From: Callipepla californica brunnescens
Taxonomy: Eukaryota > Chordata > Aves > Galliformes > Odontophoridae
NCBI GenBank assembly: GCA_023055505.1
Contig: JALIRH010000112.1
Coordinates: forward strand, 143,501 to 207,500
Direction of reading: 5' to 3'
Length of the DNA: 64,000 nt
The notes under the pieces were generated by a model. That model had not been told where the DNA came from and did no database searches. It saw nothing but the letters and a program-made list of their open reading frames with translations. A program made the position numbers and the translations under genes. This document shows, one piece after another, positions 34,290 to 47,635 of this stretch (position 1 is the first letter of the stretch; every line of letters begins with the position of its first letter).

Positions 34290-35350
34290 ATTAGCTGATG
34301 GAAGAGAGGTAATCCCTAAAGCTTGGAGAAGATGAGAATTTCCTAAGCAGACTCATTGCGGGCTTCAGGCCTTGGTGGACCAATTCACAATGAAATAGAT
34401 GTGTATAGGCATTTCTAGCATAGCCAAAGGAATTGTAGATCATTGGATGATTTGGAGGAAAGGAAAGAAACAACAACTGAGGGAAAAAATACAGGGAGGA
34501 AGGGAATGGGCTGTCAGACCTTTTGCTCAAATGCAGATAGACTTCACAGATCTCCCCAGGGTTGGAAGATAGAAGTACTTCTTAGGAAGAATCGCCCATT
34601 GAACACATTTTCTGGAGGCCTACCCCACCGCTAGGGCAACAGCCCAGACAGTAATCAAGACATTGTTCGAACATATTATCCCCAGATATGGGAACATGGA
34701 AGTTGCAGATTCAGCTAGAGAGCCTCACTTTGTATTAAAGGCAGTGTAAGAGGCTTTAGCTCCAATGGGGACCAAATGGGAATATCGCACCCCATGGCAC
34801 CCACAGAGCTCTGGAAAAGTAGAAAGGTCGAATGGGGAACTTCCAAAGCGGCTTACTAATGGAATGATTGAAACCAAGATGTCTTGGATGAAGTGTTTGC
34901 CACTGGCACTACTTAACTGAAGAACAGAACGAAGAAGAGAGACTGGAATATCACCTTTTGAAATGGGATATGGAATGCCATATGATTTAGAACTCCCATC
35001 GGAACATCCCAAGGTAGAAGAAAATACAGGAATATTGAATTGAAATGAATAAGAGAAGGAATGAATGAAGAATGGAAGGACTGGTGGTCCAACGGCCTCC
35101 GCTAGATATGGCAATACATGGAATCAGTCCAGGAGACAAGGTTTAAATTAAAACGTGGAAAGAGTCATCTCTAACTCCCCGCTGGGAAGGACCTTTTCTT
35201 GTTTTATTAACAACAGAAACAGCCATCCGGACAGCTGAGCGCAGATGGATCCATGCAAGCCATGTGAAAGGACCAATCCGTGACACAGGACCCCAGTGGG
35301 AGGTGTCCAAGACTTCGGACGATCTACAAACCACTCTAAGAAAAATGTAA
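34290..35350 (+). pseudogene. Integrase remnant of ERV-B
   Basis: The catalytic core is recognisable: QIDFTDLP (Asp at 34540-34542), VADSAREPHF (Asp at 34708-34710) and SSGKVERSNG (Glu at 34822-34824), about 56 and 38 codons apart. Several stops interrupt it, including TAA at 34747-34749. The C-terminal domain, with WEGPFLVLL and WIHASHVK, is typical of gammaretroviral integrases and sits near 35180-35270. Integrase inserts viral DNA into host DNA. This copy is dead. Confidence 0.82.
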
Positions 35351-35356
35351 AACGTT

Positions 35357-35386
35357 TTTTTGTTTTGTTTTGTTTTGTTTTGTTTT
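35357..35386. repeat. (TTTTG)n microsatellite
   Basis: Five to six copies of TTTTG after the integrase remnant, where env would be expected to begin. Confidence 0.85.
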
Positions 35387-35540
35387 AACAGACGAGAAAA
35401 CTCAGTCATTTCCTTGTACGCTTTGTATGTATATTGTATATGTATTGTGCATTGTATACGATGAAGATTGGTGAATTCGCTCTTCCTATGAATTCCATTT
35501 AGGATTTCACTTTGCTTCAAATAAGGGGAAGGATGCATTT

Positions 35541-36960
35541 GAGTGTAGGTGTCAGGTTAGGGTTGTGGTAATCTGATGCTTTGGGTTAGGTTGAGGGTTT
35601 GTTTTAGGATTAGGTTAGGGTTATTTTTTTGTGTAGCTGAAGGTTTAGTGCAAGGGCTAGGGTTCTCTTTAGTTTGAGGTTCAGAGAAGGCTTAGGGTTA
35701 AGGTTAGGCTTAGGGTTAGGGTAAGGTTTAGGTTTAGGATTAAGGTTAGAGTTCGGGTTAGGTTTAGGGTTAGGTTTTGGATTAGGGATAGGGTTAGGTT
35801 TTGGTGTAGAAGAAGGTTTAGAGTATGGGGTAGAGCTCTCTTTAGTTTTAGGATCAGAGAAGGGTTACGCCTTGCTTGGGTACAGGATAGAGTAAGGGGG
35901 AGGGTTAGGATTTGATTTAGGGTTGGTTTTGGGTCTAGGTTAGTTTGAGTGTTAGGCTGAGAGAAGGGGTAGGCCTTGGGTTGGGTTCTGGCTTAGTGTT
36001 AGGTTAGGAATAGGTTTGGCGTTTGGATTGGGTTTGGGGTTAGAAGTAGGGATAGGTTAGGTGAGATCTGCGGTAATCTGATGCTTAGCTTTAGGTTTAG
36101 GGTTGGGCTTTGAGTTGGGGTTGGTTTTAGGGTCAGATTTCGATTGAAGGCAGACTTAGAGTCACAATGAGGCTAATGGTCAGGGTTTGATATACGGTTA
36201 GAGTAAGGTTTAGGTTGACTTTAAGTGTCAGGTTTGGAAAATGGTAGGCATTGCTTTTGGTGTGGTGTTTGCCTTGGGTTTAGGAATTGGAATAGGGTAT
36301 GAGGACCATCAGATAGCTAGGGTAAGTCTTAGTGTTAGGGTTGGGGATAGAGTTTAGGTGAGGGTTGTGGTAATCTGATGCTATGTGTCAGGTTTAGGCT
36401 TGGGCATCAACTTGGGGTTGGTGTTAAAGTAGGAGTTTTTGCTTGGGTTCCGCTTCTGCTAGGGATAGGTTTCTGTTTAGGGAAAGGGTTGGTCTTAGGG
36501 TAAGTGTTAGGTTTCCGGTTAGGGTTCAGAATAGAATGAGGGGCAAGGTAAGGCTTTGTGCTCGGGTTAGGGCTTGGGTTTTGGTTCGGATTAGGGTAAG
36601 TGTTTGGGTTAGGGTTAGGATAAGAATTAGTGTTAGGTTTAGTGTCAGGGGTGGATTTTGGTGTTGATTGAGTTTTATGGTAAGGGGTAGTGAAAGTGGG
36701 TCAGGGTAGGGTTCAGCATTGGGTTAGAGCTATGGAAAGGGTTTGGGATTCTTTGAGGTTTCGGATTCGATTTCGGATTAGGGTTAGGGAGAAAGTGTTT
36801 CTCAATGTGATGATTCTATTTAGGGATAGGATTAGGTTGAGTGTTGATGTTAGCATGAAGTTGAGGTTTAGGGTTAGGTTTAGGTTTCGGATTTGATCTG
36901 TATGTAGGGATTGAGGCAGGGTTAGCTGGTGCGTAAGGGTGAGAGTAGGGTGAGGTTTAG
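35541..36960. repeat. G-rich TTAGGG-variant block, right of ERV-B
   Basis: The same G-rich degenerate repeat as at 28486-29862, in the same orientation, so ERV-B probably inserted into one array. It has three copies of the motif ending in GGTAATCTGATGCT (ends at 35580, 36084 and 36382). It ends abruptly at the first 590-bp satellite monomer. Confidence 0.9.
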
Positions 36961-39900
36961 CTTTAGCGTATGTGTTGGAATAGGACCGATGCCGCCTGAT
37001 TAGAGAAGGCGCTATTGAGTGCACGGCAGCCGGCTGACTGGCGTCTTTCTTCAGCGGCAAAAGCAGCAGGAGCCGCGATTGATGCGATTCGAGCCTGAGA
37101 CGCGGTTCTTCGCGGTTCGAACATTAACACGCTGCCGGTTTGCTATGTTTGTTAAAAGTGGCTTTTGCAACGCTCCACTGACAGTGTTTTTGGGGAACAC
37201 TTAGAAGAGGTGGAATCAAACATACATTTGGTAGAAGAAAAAGTTTAACGTACTTAACGCTACTATTTGACTTTTTAGCTCTGAATACCATACCGTTCCA
37301 AAAGAAAAAGGGAATGAATTGTTTGTTTGGCAAGAAAAACTTGTGTGACGATATTAAAAAGAGGTAGGAAAAGGAATAACAAGACTGGTCAGAGAAAAGA
37401 ATGAAAACGTGCTCGTAGATGAATGAACGATGCAGACGTACGTTGCATTCAGTAGTAGAGCAGAATGAGAATCAAAACTTTCCCTCCCACTAACATTGGG
37501 ATGCAACATACATACACTTACAACTCCTGAAACGGAGTCACTTTCACGTGTAAACCGCGATTTGTTGGAATAGAACCGCTACCGGCTGATTACTGAAGCC
37601 GCGATTCAGTGCACTTTTACCGGCTGACTGGCGTCTTTCTTCAGCGGCAAAAGCAGCAGGAGCCGCGACTGGTGCGTTTGAATCGGAATCCGCGGCTAAG
37701 CGCGGTTCGAGCATCAAATTCTCTGCCGCTTTTTCTCTGCTTCTAAAGGGGGCTATTCCGATGCTCCGGTGACAAGGTTTTCTGGGGAACCCTTAGAAGC
37801 GGTGGAATCACACACACCTTTGGGAGAGGAATTATCTTTCCGTACTTAACGTCCTTCCATTGCTTTCATAGTTCTGAAAAACATACCTTTTTGAGAGAGA
37901 ATGAGAAAGATCCGCCGGTATTGTAAGAAAATTCAAGTGAGTGTATTAGATTAAGGAAGTAAAAAGGATAAGAGCACTGGTCAGAGAAAAGAATGAAAAC
38001 GTGCTCGCAGATGAATGAACGATGCAGACATACGTTGCATTCAGTAGTAGAGCAGAGTGAGAATCAAAACTTTCCCTCTCACTAACACTGGTATTCAGCT
38101 TACATTCACTTACAACTCCTGAAACGGAGTCACTTTCAAGTCTAAACCGCGATTTGTTGGAATTAGACAGCCAACGGCTAACTTTTGAAAAGCCGCGATT
38201 CAGTGCTCTGTTGCCGTCTGACTAGCGTCTTTCTTCAGCGGCAAAAGCTTTAGTAGCCGTGATTGATGCGATTCGAGCCTGATACGCGGTTCCGCGCTGT
38301 TCGAACATAAAGCTCGCTGCTGGTTTGCTGTGCATGTTAAAGGTGGCTTTTGCAATGCTCTGATGACAGTGTTTTTGGGAAACATTAGAAGCTGTGGAAT
38401 CACACAATGCATTTAGGAGAAGTAACAGCTTTCCGTAGTAAACGTTTCTCTTTTTCTTCTTTAACTCTGAATACCATACGGTTCCGAAGGAGAATCGGAG
38501 AGATACTTGTGTTCGACAAGAGAAAGTTTTTTCGTGTATTAACTAGATTTACTAAAAAGCATAACAAGACTGGTCAGAGAAAAGAATGCTAACGTGCTCG
38601 CAGATGAATGAACGATGCAGACATTGTTGCATACAGTAACAGAGCAGAATGAGAATAAAATCTTACCCTCCCATTAACATTGGGATCCAGCATCCATTCA
38701 CTTACAACTCCTGAAACCGAGTCACTTTCACGTGTAAACCGCGAATTGTTGGAGAAGAACCGCTACCGGCTGATTACTGAAGCCGCGATTCAGTGCATAG
38801 CTGCCGCCTGACTGGCGTCTTTCTTCAGCGGCAAAAGCAGCAGGAGCCGCGATTGATGCGATTCGAGCTGAATTCAAAGTTCTTCGCGGTTCGAACATTA
38901 ACACGCTGCCGGTTTGCTATGTTTGTTTAAGGTGGCTTTAGCAAATCTCCACTGGCAGTGCTTTTGGGGAACACTTAGAAGAGGAGGAATCAAATATACA
39001 TTTGGAAGAAGAAACAGCTTGACGTACTTAACGCTACTATTGGACTTTTTAGCTCTGAATACCATACCGTTCCAAAAGAAAAAGGGAATGAATTGTTTGT
39101 TTGGCAAGAAAAACTTGTGTGACGATATTAAAAAGAGGTAGGAAAAGGAATAACAAGACTGCTCAGAGAAAAGAATGAAAACGTGCTCGTAGATGAATGA
39201 ACGATGCAGACATACGTTGCATTCAGTAGTAGAGCAGAATGAGAATCAAAACTTTCCCTCCCACTAACATTGGGATGCAGCATACATACACATACAACTC
39301 CTGAAACCGAGTCACTTTCACGTGTAAACCGCGATTTGTTGGAGAAGAACCGCTACCGGCTGATTACTGAAGCCGCGATTCAGTGCACTTTTACCGGCTG
39401 ACTGGCGTCTTTCTTCAGCGGCAAAAGCAGCAGGAGCCGCGACTGGTGCGATTGAATGGGAATCCGCGGCTAAGCGCGGTTCGAGCATCAAACTCTCGGC
39501 CGCTTTGCTCTGCTTCTTAAAGGGGGCTATTCCGATGCTCCGGTGACAAGGTTTTCTGGAGAACCCTTAGAAGCGGTGGAATCACACACGCCTTTGGGAG
39601 AGGAACCAGCTTTCCGTACTTAACGCCTCTCCATTGCTTCCATAGTTCTGAAAAACATCCCTTTTTGAGAGAGAATGAGAAAGATCCGCGGGTATTGTAA
39701 GAAAATTGAAGTGAATGTGTTAGATTGAGGAAGTAAAAAGGATAACAGCACTGGTCAGAGAAAAGAATGGAAACGTGCTCGTAGATGAATGAACGATGCA
39801 GACATACGTTGCATTCAGTAGCAGAGCAGAATGAGAATCAAAACTTTCCTTCCCATTAACACTGGGATCCAGCACACATTCTCTTCCAACTCCAGAAACT

Positions 39901-42900
39901 GAGTCACTTTCACGTGTAAACCGCGAATTGTTGGAATAGGACCGCTACCGGCTGATTTTTGAAAAGCCGCGATTCAGTGCACTGCTGCCGGCTGACTGGC
40001 GTCTTTCTTCAGCGGCAAAAGCAGCAGTAGCCGCGATTGATGCGATTCGAGCCTGAGACGCGGTTCTTCGCGGTTCGAACATTAACACGCTGCCGGTTTG
40101 CTATGTTTGTTAAAAGTGGCTTTTGCAACGCTCCACTGACAGTGTTTTTGGGGAACACTTAGAAGAGGTGGAATCAAACATACATTTGGTAGAAGAAAAA
40201 GTTTAACGTACTTAACGCTACTATTTGACTTTTTAGCTCTGAATACCATACCGTTCCAAAAGAAAAAGGGAATGAATTGTTTGTTTGGCAAGAAAAACTT
40301 GTGTGACGATATTAACTAGAGGTAGGAAAAGGAATAACAAGACTGGTCAGAGAAAGGAATGAAAACGTGCTCGTAGATGAATGAATGATGCAGACATACG
40401 TTGCATTCAGTAGTAGAGCAGAATGAGAATCAAAACTTTCCCTCTCACTAACACTGCGATCCAGCATCCATTCACTTACAACACCAGAATTGGAGTCACT
40501 TTCAGGTTTCAACCGCGATTTGTTGGAATAGAAACGCTGCCGGCTGATTACTGAAGACGCTATTCAGTGCACGTCTTTCAACTGACTGGCTTCTTTCTTC
40601 AGCGGCAAAAGCAGCAGGAGCCGCGATTGATGCGATTCGAACATGATTCACGGTTTTCCGCGGTTCGAACATTAGCACGCTACCGGTTTGCTATGTTTGT
40701 TAAAGGGAGCTTTTGCAATGCTCAGATGACAGTGTTTTTGGGGAACATTTAGAAGCGGTGCAATCACACAATGCAATTAGTAGAAGAAACAGCTTTCCGT
40801 AATAAACTTTTCTATTTTGCTTCTTTATCTCTGAATACCATACTTTTGCAAAAGAGAATCGAAAGATACTTGTGTTCGACAAGAAAAAGTTTTTCCATGT
40901 ATTAACTAGAAGTACGAGAAAGAATAACAAGACTGGTCAGAGTAAAGAATGAAAACGTGCTCGTAGATGAATGAACGATGCAGACATACGTTGCATTCAG
41001 TAGCAGAGCAGAATGAGAATCAAAACTTTCCCTCCCACTAAAATTGGGATGCAGCATACATACTATTACAACTTAGAAAAGGAGTCACTTTCAGGTTTCA
41101 ACCGCGATTTGTTGGAGAAGAACCGCTACCGGCTGATTACTGAAGCCGCGATTCAGTGCACTTTTACCGGCTGACTGGCGTCTTTCTTCAGCGGCAAAAG
41201 CAGCAGGAGCCGCGACTGGTGCGATTGAATGGGAATCCGCGGCTAAGCGCGGTTCGAGCATCAAACTCTCGGCCGCTTTGCTCTGCTTCTTAAAGGGGGC
41301 TATTCCGATGCTCCGGTGACAAGGTTTTCTGGAGAACCCTTAGAAGCGGTGGAATCACACACGCCTTTGGGAGAGGAACCAGCTTTCCGTACTTAACGCC
41401 TCTCCATTGCTTCCATAGTTCTGAAAAACATCCCTTTTTGAGAGAGAATGAGAAAGATCCGCGGGTATTGTAAGAAAATTGAAGTGAATGTGTTAGATTG
41501 AGGAAGTAAAAAGGATAACAGCACTGGTCAGAGAAAAGAATGGAAACGTGCTCGTAGATGAATGAACGATGCAGACATACGTTGCATTCAGTAGCAGAGC
41601 AGAATGAGAATCAAAACTTTCCTTCCCATTAACACTGGGATCCAGCACACATTCTCTTCCAACTCCAGAAACTGAGTCACTTTCACGTGTAAACCGCGAA
41701 TTGTTGGAATAGGACCGCTACCGGCTGATTTTTGAAAAGCCGCGATTCAGTGCACTGCTGCCGGCTGACTGGCGTCTTTCTTCAGCGGCAAAAGCAGCAG
41801 TAGCCGCGATTGATGCGATTCGAGCCTGAGACGCGGTTCTTCGCGGTTCGAACATTAACACGCTGCCGGTTTGCTATGTTTGTTAAAAGTGGCTTTTGCA
41901 ACGCTCCACTGACAGTGTTTTTGGGGAACACTTAGAAGAGGTGGAATCAAACATACATTTGGTAGAAGAAAAAGTTTAACGTACTTAACGCTACTATTTG
42001 ACTTTTTAGCTCTGAATACCATACCGTTCCAAAAGAAAAAGGGAATGAATTGTTTGTTTGGCAAGAAAAACTTGTGTGACGATATTAACTAGAGGTAGGA
42101 AAAGGAATAACAAGACTGGTCAGAGAAAGGAATGAAAACGTGCTCGTAGATGAATGAATGATGCAGACATACGTTGCATTCAGTAGTAGAGCAGAATGAG
42201 AATCAAAACTTTCCCTCTCACTAACACTGCGATCCAGCATCCATTCACTTACAACACCAGAATTGGAGTCACTTTCAGGTTTCAACCGCGATTTGTTGGA
42301 ATAGAAACGCTGCCGGCTGATTACTGAAGACGCTATTCAGTGCACGTCTTTCAACTGACTGGCTTCTTTCTTCAGCGGCAAAAGCAGCAGGAGCCGCGAT
42401 TGATGCGATTCGAACATGATTCACGGTTTTCCGCGGTTCGAACATTAGCACGCTACCGGTTTGCTATGTTTGTTAAAGGGAGCTTTTGCAATGCTCAGAT
42501 GACAGTGTTTTTGGGGAACATTTAGAAGCGGTGCAATCACACAATGCAATTAGTAGAAGAAACAGCTTTCCGTAATAAACTTTTCTATTTTGCTTCTTTA
42601 TCTCTGAATACCATACTTTTGCAAAAGAGAATCGAAAGATACTTGTGTTCGACAAGAAAAAGTTTTTCCATGTATTAACTAGAAGTACGAGAAAGAATAA
42701 CAAGACTGGTCAGAGTAAAGAATGAAAACGTGCTCGTAGATGAATGAACGATGCAGACATACGTTGCATTCAGTAGCAGAGCAGAATGAGAATCAAAACT
42801 TTCCCTCCCACTAACATTGGGATGCAGCATACATACTATTACAACTTAGAAAAGGAGTCACTTTCAGGTTTCAACCGCGATTTGTTGGAGAAGAACCGCT

Positions 42901-45900
42901 ACCGGCTGATTACTGAAGCCGCGATTCAGTGCACTTTTACCGGCTGACTGGCGTCTTTCTTCAGCGGCAAAAGCAGCAGGAGCCGCGACTGGTGCGATTG
43001 AATCGGAATCCGCGGCTAAGCGCTGTTCGAGCATCAAAATCTCTGCCGCTTTGTCTCTGCTACTAAAGGGAGCTATTCCGATGATCCGGTGACAAGGTTT
43101 TCTGGGGAACATTTAGAAGCGGTAGAATCACACACACCATTGGGAGAGGAATTATCTTTCCATACTTAACGTCTCTCCATTGCTTTCATAGTTCTGAAAA
43201 ACATCCCTTTTTTAGAGAGAATGAGAAAGATCCGCGGGTATTGTAAGAAAATTCAAGTGAGTGTATTAGATTAAGGAAGTAAAAAGGATAAGAGCACTGG
43301 TCAGAGAAAAGAAGGAAAACGTGCTCGCAGATGAATGAACGATGCAGACATACGTTGCATTCAGTAGCAGAGCAGAATGAGAATCTAAACTTTCCCTCCC
43401 ATTAACACTGGGTACCAGCACACATTCTCTTCCAATTCCTGAAACCGAGTCACTTTCACGTGTAAACCGCGAATTGTTGGAATAGGACCGCTACCGGATG
43501 ATTTTTGAAAAGCCGCGATTCAGTGCACTGCTGCTGTCGCCTGACTGGCGTCTTTCTTCAGCGGCAAAAGCAGCAGTAGCCGTGATTGATGAGATTCGAG
43601 CTGAATTCAAAGTACTTCGCGGTTCGAACATTAACACGCTGCCGGTTTGCTATGTTTGTTTAAGGTGGCTTTAGCAAATCTCCACTGGCAGTGCTTTTGG
43701 GGAACACTTAGAAGAGGTGGAATCAAATATACATTTGGAAGAAGAAACAGCTTGACGTACTTAACGCTACTATTTGACTTTTTAGCTCTGAATACCATAC
43801 CGTTCCAAAAGAAAAAGGGAATGAATTGTTTGTTTGGCAAGAAAAACTTGTGAGAGGGTATTAACTAGAGGAACTAAAAAAGGTAACAAGACTGGTCAGA
43901 GAAAAGAATGAAAACGTGCTCGTAGATGAATGAACGATGCAGACATACGTTGCATTCAGTAGTAGAGCAGAATGAGAATCAAAACTTTCCCTCCCACTAA
44001 CATTGGGATGCAGCATACATACACATACAACTCCTGAAACGGAGTCACTTTCACGTGTAAACCGCGATTTGTTGGAGAAGAACCGCTACCGGCTGATTAC
44101 TGAAGCCGCGATTCAGTGCACTTTTACCGGCTGACTGGCGTCTTTCTTCAGCGGCAAAAGCAGCAGGAGCCGCGACTGGTGCGATTGAATGGGAATCCGC
44201 GGCTAAGCGCGGTTCGAGCATCAAACTCTCTGCCGCTTTTTCTCTGCTTCTTAAAGGGGGCTATTCCGATGCTCCGGTGACAAGGTTTTATGGGGAACAT
44301 TTAGAAGCGGTGGAATCACACACGCCTTTGGGAGAGGAACCAGCTTTCCGTACTTAACGCCTCTCCATTGCTTCCATAGTTCTGAAAAACATACCTTTTT
44401 GAGAGAGAATGAGAAAGATCCGCCGGTATTGTAAGAAAATTGAAGTGAGTGTATTAGATTAAGGAAGTAAAAAGGATAAGAGCACTGGTCAGAGAAAAGA
44501 ATGAAAACGTGCTCGCTGATGAATGAACGATGCAGACATACGTTGCATTCAGTAGTAGAGCAGAATGAGAATCAAAACTTTCCCTTTCACTAACACTGGT
44601 ATTCAGCTTACATTCACTTACAACTCCTGAAACGGAGTCACTTTCAAGTCTAAACCGCGATTTGTTGGAATTAGACAGCCAACGGCTAACTTTTGAAAAG
44701 GCGCGATTCAGTGCTCTGTTGCCGTCTGACTAGCGTCTTTCTTCAGCGGCAAAAGCTTTAGTAGCCGTGATTGATGCGATTCGAGCCTGATACGCGGTTC
44801 CGCGCTGTTCGAACATAAAGCTCGCTGCTGGTTTGCTGTGCATGTTAAAGGTGGCTTTTGCAATGCTCTGATGACAGTGTTTTTGGGAAACATTAGAAGC
44901 TGTGGAATCACACAATGCATTTAGGAGAAGTAACAGCTTTCCGTAGTAAACGTTTCTCTTTTTCTTCTTTAACTCTGAATACCATACGGTTCCGAAGGAG
45001 AATCGGAGAGATACTTGTGTTCGACAAGAGAAAGTTTTTTCGTGTATTAACTAGATTTACTAAAAAGCATAACAAGACTGGTCAGAGAAAAGAATGCTAA
45101 CGTGCTCGCAGATGAATGAACGATGCAGACATTGTTGCATACAGTAACAGAGCAGAATGAGAATAAAATCTTACCCTCCCATTAACATTGGGATCCAGCA
45201 TCCATTCACTTACAACTCCTGAAACCGAGTCACTTTCACGTGTAAACCGCGAATTGTTGGAGAAGAACCGCTACCGGCTGATTATTGAAGCCGCGATTCA
45301 GTGCATAGCTGCCGCCTGACTGGCGTCTTTCTTCAGCGGCAAAAGCAGCAGGAGCCGCGATTGATGCGATTCGAGGTGAATTCAAAGTTCTTCGCGGTTC
45401 GAACATTAACACGCTGCCGGTTTGCTATGTTTGTTTAAGGTGGCTTTAGCAAATCTCCACTGGCAGTGCTTTTGGGGAACACTTAGAAGAGGAGGAATCA
45501 AATATACATTTGGAAGAAGAAACAGCTTGACGTACTTAACGCTACTATTTGACTTTTTAGCTCTGAATACCATACCGTTCCAAAAGAAAAAGGGAATGAA
45601 TTGTTTGTTTGGCAAGAAAAACTTGTGAGAGGGTATTAACTAGAGGAACTAAAAAAGGTAACAAGACTGCTCAGAGTAAAGAATGAAAACGTGCTCGTAG
45701 ATGAATGAACGATGCAGACATACGTTGCATTCAGTAGTAGAGCAGAATGAGAATCAAAACTTTCCCTCCCACTAACATTGGGATGCAGCATACATACACA
45801 TACAACTCCTGAAACCGAGTCACTTTCACGTGTAAACCGCGATTTGTTGGAGAAGAACCGCTACCGGCTGATTACTGAAGCCGTGATTCAGTGCACTTTT

Positions 45901-47635
45901 ACCGGCTGACTAGCGTCTTTCTTCAGCGGCAAAAGCAGCAGGAGCCGCGACTGGTACGATTGAATCGGAATCCGCGGCTAAGCGCGGTTCGATCATCAAA
46001 CTCTCGGCTGCTTTTTCTCTGCTTTTTAAAGGGGGCTATTACGATGCTCCGGTGACAAGGTTTTCTGGGGAACTTTTAGAAGCTGTAGAATCACACATAC
46101 CATTGGGAGAATTAAATTTTCGTACTTAACTCCTCTCCATTGCTTCCATAGTTCTGAAAAACATACCTTTTTGAGAGAAAATGAGAACGATCCACGTGTA
46201 TTGTAAGAAAATTGAAGTGAATGTGGTAGATTGTAGAAGTAAAAACGATACCAACACTGGTAGGAGAAAAGAATGGAAACGTGCTCGCAGATGAATGAAT
46301 GATGCAGACTTACATTGCATTCAGTAGCAGAGCAGAATGATAATCAAAACTTTCCCTCCTATTGACACTGGGATCCAGCACACATTCTCTTACAACTCCA
46401 GAAACGGCGTCACTTTCACGTGTAAACCGCGATTTGCTGGATTAGGACCGCTACCGGCTGATTATTGAAAAGCCGCGATTCAGTGCACTGCTGCTGTCTG
46501 ACTGGCGTCTTTCTTCAGCGGCAAGAGCAGCAGGAGCCGCGATTGATGCGATTGAATGGGAATCCGCTGCTAAGCGCGGTTCGAGCATCAAACTCTCGGC
46601 CGCTTTGCTCTGCTTCTTAAAGGGAGCCATTACGAAGCTCCGGTGACAAGATTTTATGAGGAACATTTAGAAGCGGTAGAATCACACACGAGAATCAAAT
46701 CTTTCCCTCCCACTAACTTTGGGATCCAGCATGCATTCTCTTACAACTCCTGAAACGGAGTCACTTTCACGTGTTAGACGCGATTGGATGAAATTTGACC
46801 GCAACCGGCAATTATTGATGCCGCTATTCAGTGCACGTCTGTCGTTTTATTGGCGTCTTTCTTCAGCGGCAAAAGCAGCAATAGCCGCGATTGATGCGAT
46901 TCGAGCCTGATACGCAGTTCTTCTCGTTTCAAATAGAAAGCTCGCAGCCGTTTTGCTCTGCTTTTTAAAGAAGGCTTTTGCAATGCTCCGATGACAGTGT
47001 TTTTGGGGAACATTTCGAAGCGGTTGAATCACACAATGCATTTGGTAGAAAAAACAGCTTGACGTATTCAACGCTACTATTTGACTTCTTTAGCTCTGAA
47101 TATCATACCGTTCCAAATGAACATCGGAATGATCCGTTTCTTCGACATCAAAACTGGTGTGTCGGTATTATCTAGAGGTACTAAAAAGGAGAAGAACACT
47201 GCTCAGAGAAAAAGAAAGAAAACGTGCTCGCAGATGAATGAATGATGCAGACATACGTTGTATACAGTTGCAGAGCAGAATGAGAATCAAAACTTACCCT
47301 CCCATTAATATTAGGATTCAGCTTCCATTCACTTCCAACTCCTGAAACGGAGTCACTTTTACATGGAAACCGCGATTTGCTTGATTAGGACCTCTGCCGG
47401 CTGATTCTTGAAGCCGCTATTCATTGCACGGCACCTTGATGACGCTCGTCTTTCTTCAGCGGCAAAAGCCGCAGGAGCCGCGATTGATGCCATAGAATCG
47501 GAATTCGCAGATCAGCGCCATTCGAACAGAAAGCTCGCTGCTGGTGTGATCTACTTGGTAAAGGGGGCTTTTGCGGTGCTCTGATTATACGGTTTCTTGC
47601 TGAACATTTCGAAGCAGTGGAATCACACCTGATTT
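36961..47635. repeat. ~590-bp satellite array (about 19 monomers)
   Basis: Monomers of about 590 bp repeat head to tail. Each has CGCGATTTGTTGGA, a CTACCGGCTGATT segment, CTGGCGTCTTTCTTCAGCGG, a CGCGGTTCGAACATTA-like palindromic segment, a GGGGAACA box, a TCTGAATACCATAC segment, and GATGAATGAACGATGCAGAC. Phase-marker positions step by about 590 (near 37561, 38156, 38750, 39340, 39930 and so on to 47380). One monomer near 46440-46785 is shortened to about 350 bp. Short ORFs of 60-80 codons recur at identical offsets but show no protein signature. I do not recognise the family. Confidence 0.93.
39330..42875. repeat. 1773-bp tandem duplication (3 monomers x 2) in the satellite
   Basis: The segment from about 39330 to 41102 is repeated at about 41103-42875 with an offset of exactly 1773 bp in all places checked (for example 39421 with 41194, 40082 with 41855, 40567 with 42340). 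The copies look identical over long stretches, unlike average monomers, so it is a recent higher-order duplication. A further long similarity at offset 6508 joins about 38200-39100 to 44708-45610. Confidence 0.88.

Larger units (their letters stand above)
29944..35540 (+). mobile_element. ERV-B: decayed gamma-like endogenous retrovirus
   Basis: Plus-strand order: 5' LTR (to 30399), tRNA-His-type primer binding site, gag with a single CCHC knuckle, protease, RT with YVDD, RNase H and integrase with a gamma-type C-terminal domain ending near 35350. Many in-frame stops and frameshifts show it is old. No env and no 3' LTR were seen; after a (TTTTG)n tract at about 35357-35386 there are 150 bp of unassigned sequence and then TTAGGG-like repeat. 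One CCHC box, His-type primer site and YVDD fit class I (gamma-like) ERVs. The 5' edge is uncertain: the word TGTAGTTTGT occurs at 29944 and 29993. Confidence 0.85.

Noticed and set aside
31694..35538. Minus-strand ORFs opposite ERV-B
   Set aside because: Antisense shadows of gag and pol remnants on the plus strand.
35350..35540. Possible env or 3' LTR of ERV-B
   Set aside because: No surface or transmembrane motifs and no similarity to the 5' LTR were seen in this short stretch.
37124..47071. Repeated 60-80-codon ORFs in the 590-bp satellite
   Set aside because: They are present on both strands at fixed offsets of the monomer, with no domain and with frame loss in diverged monomers.
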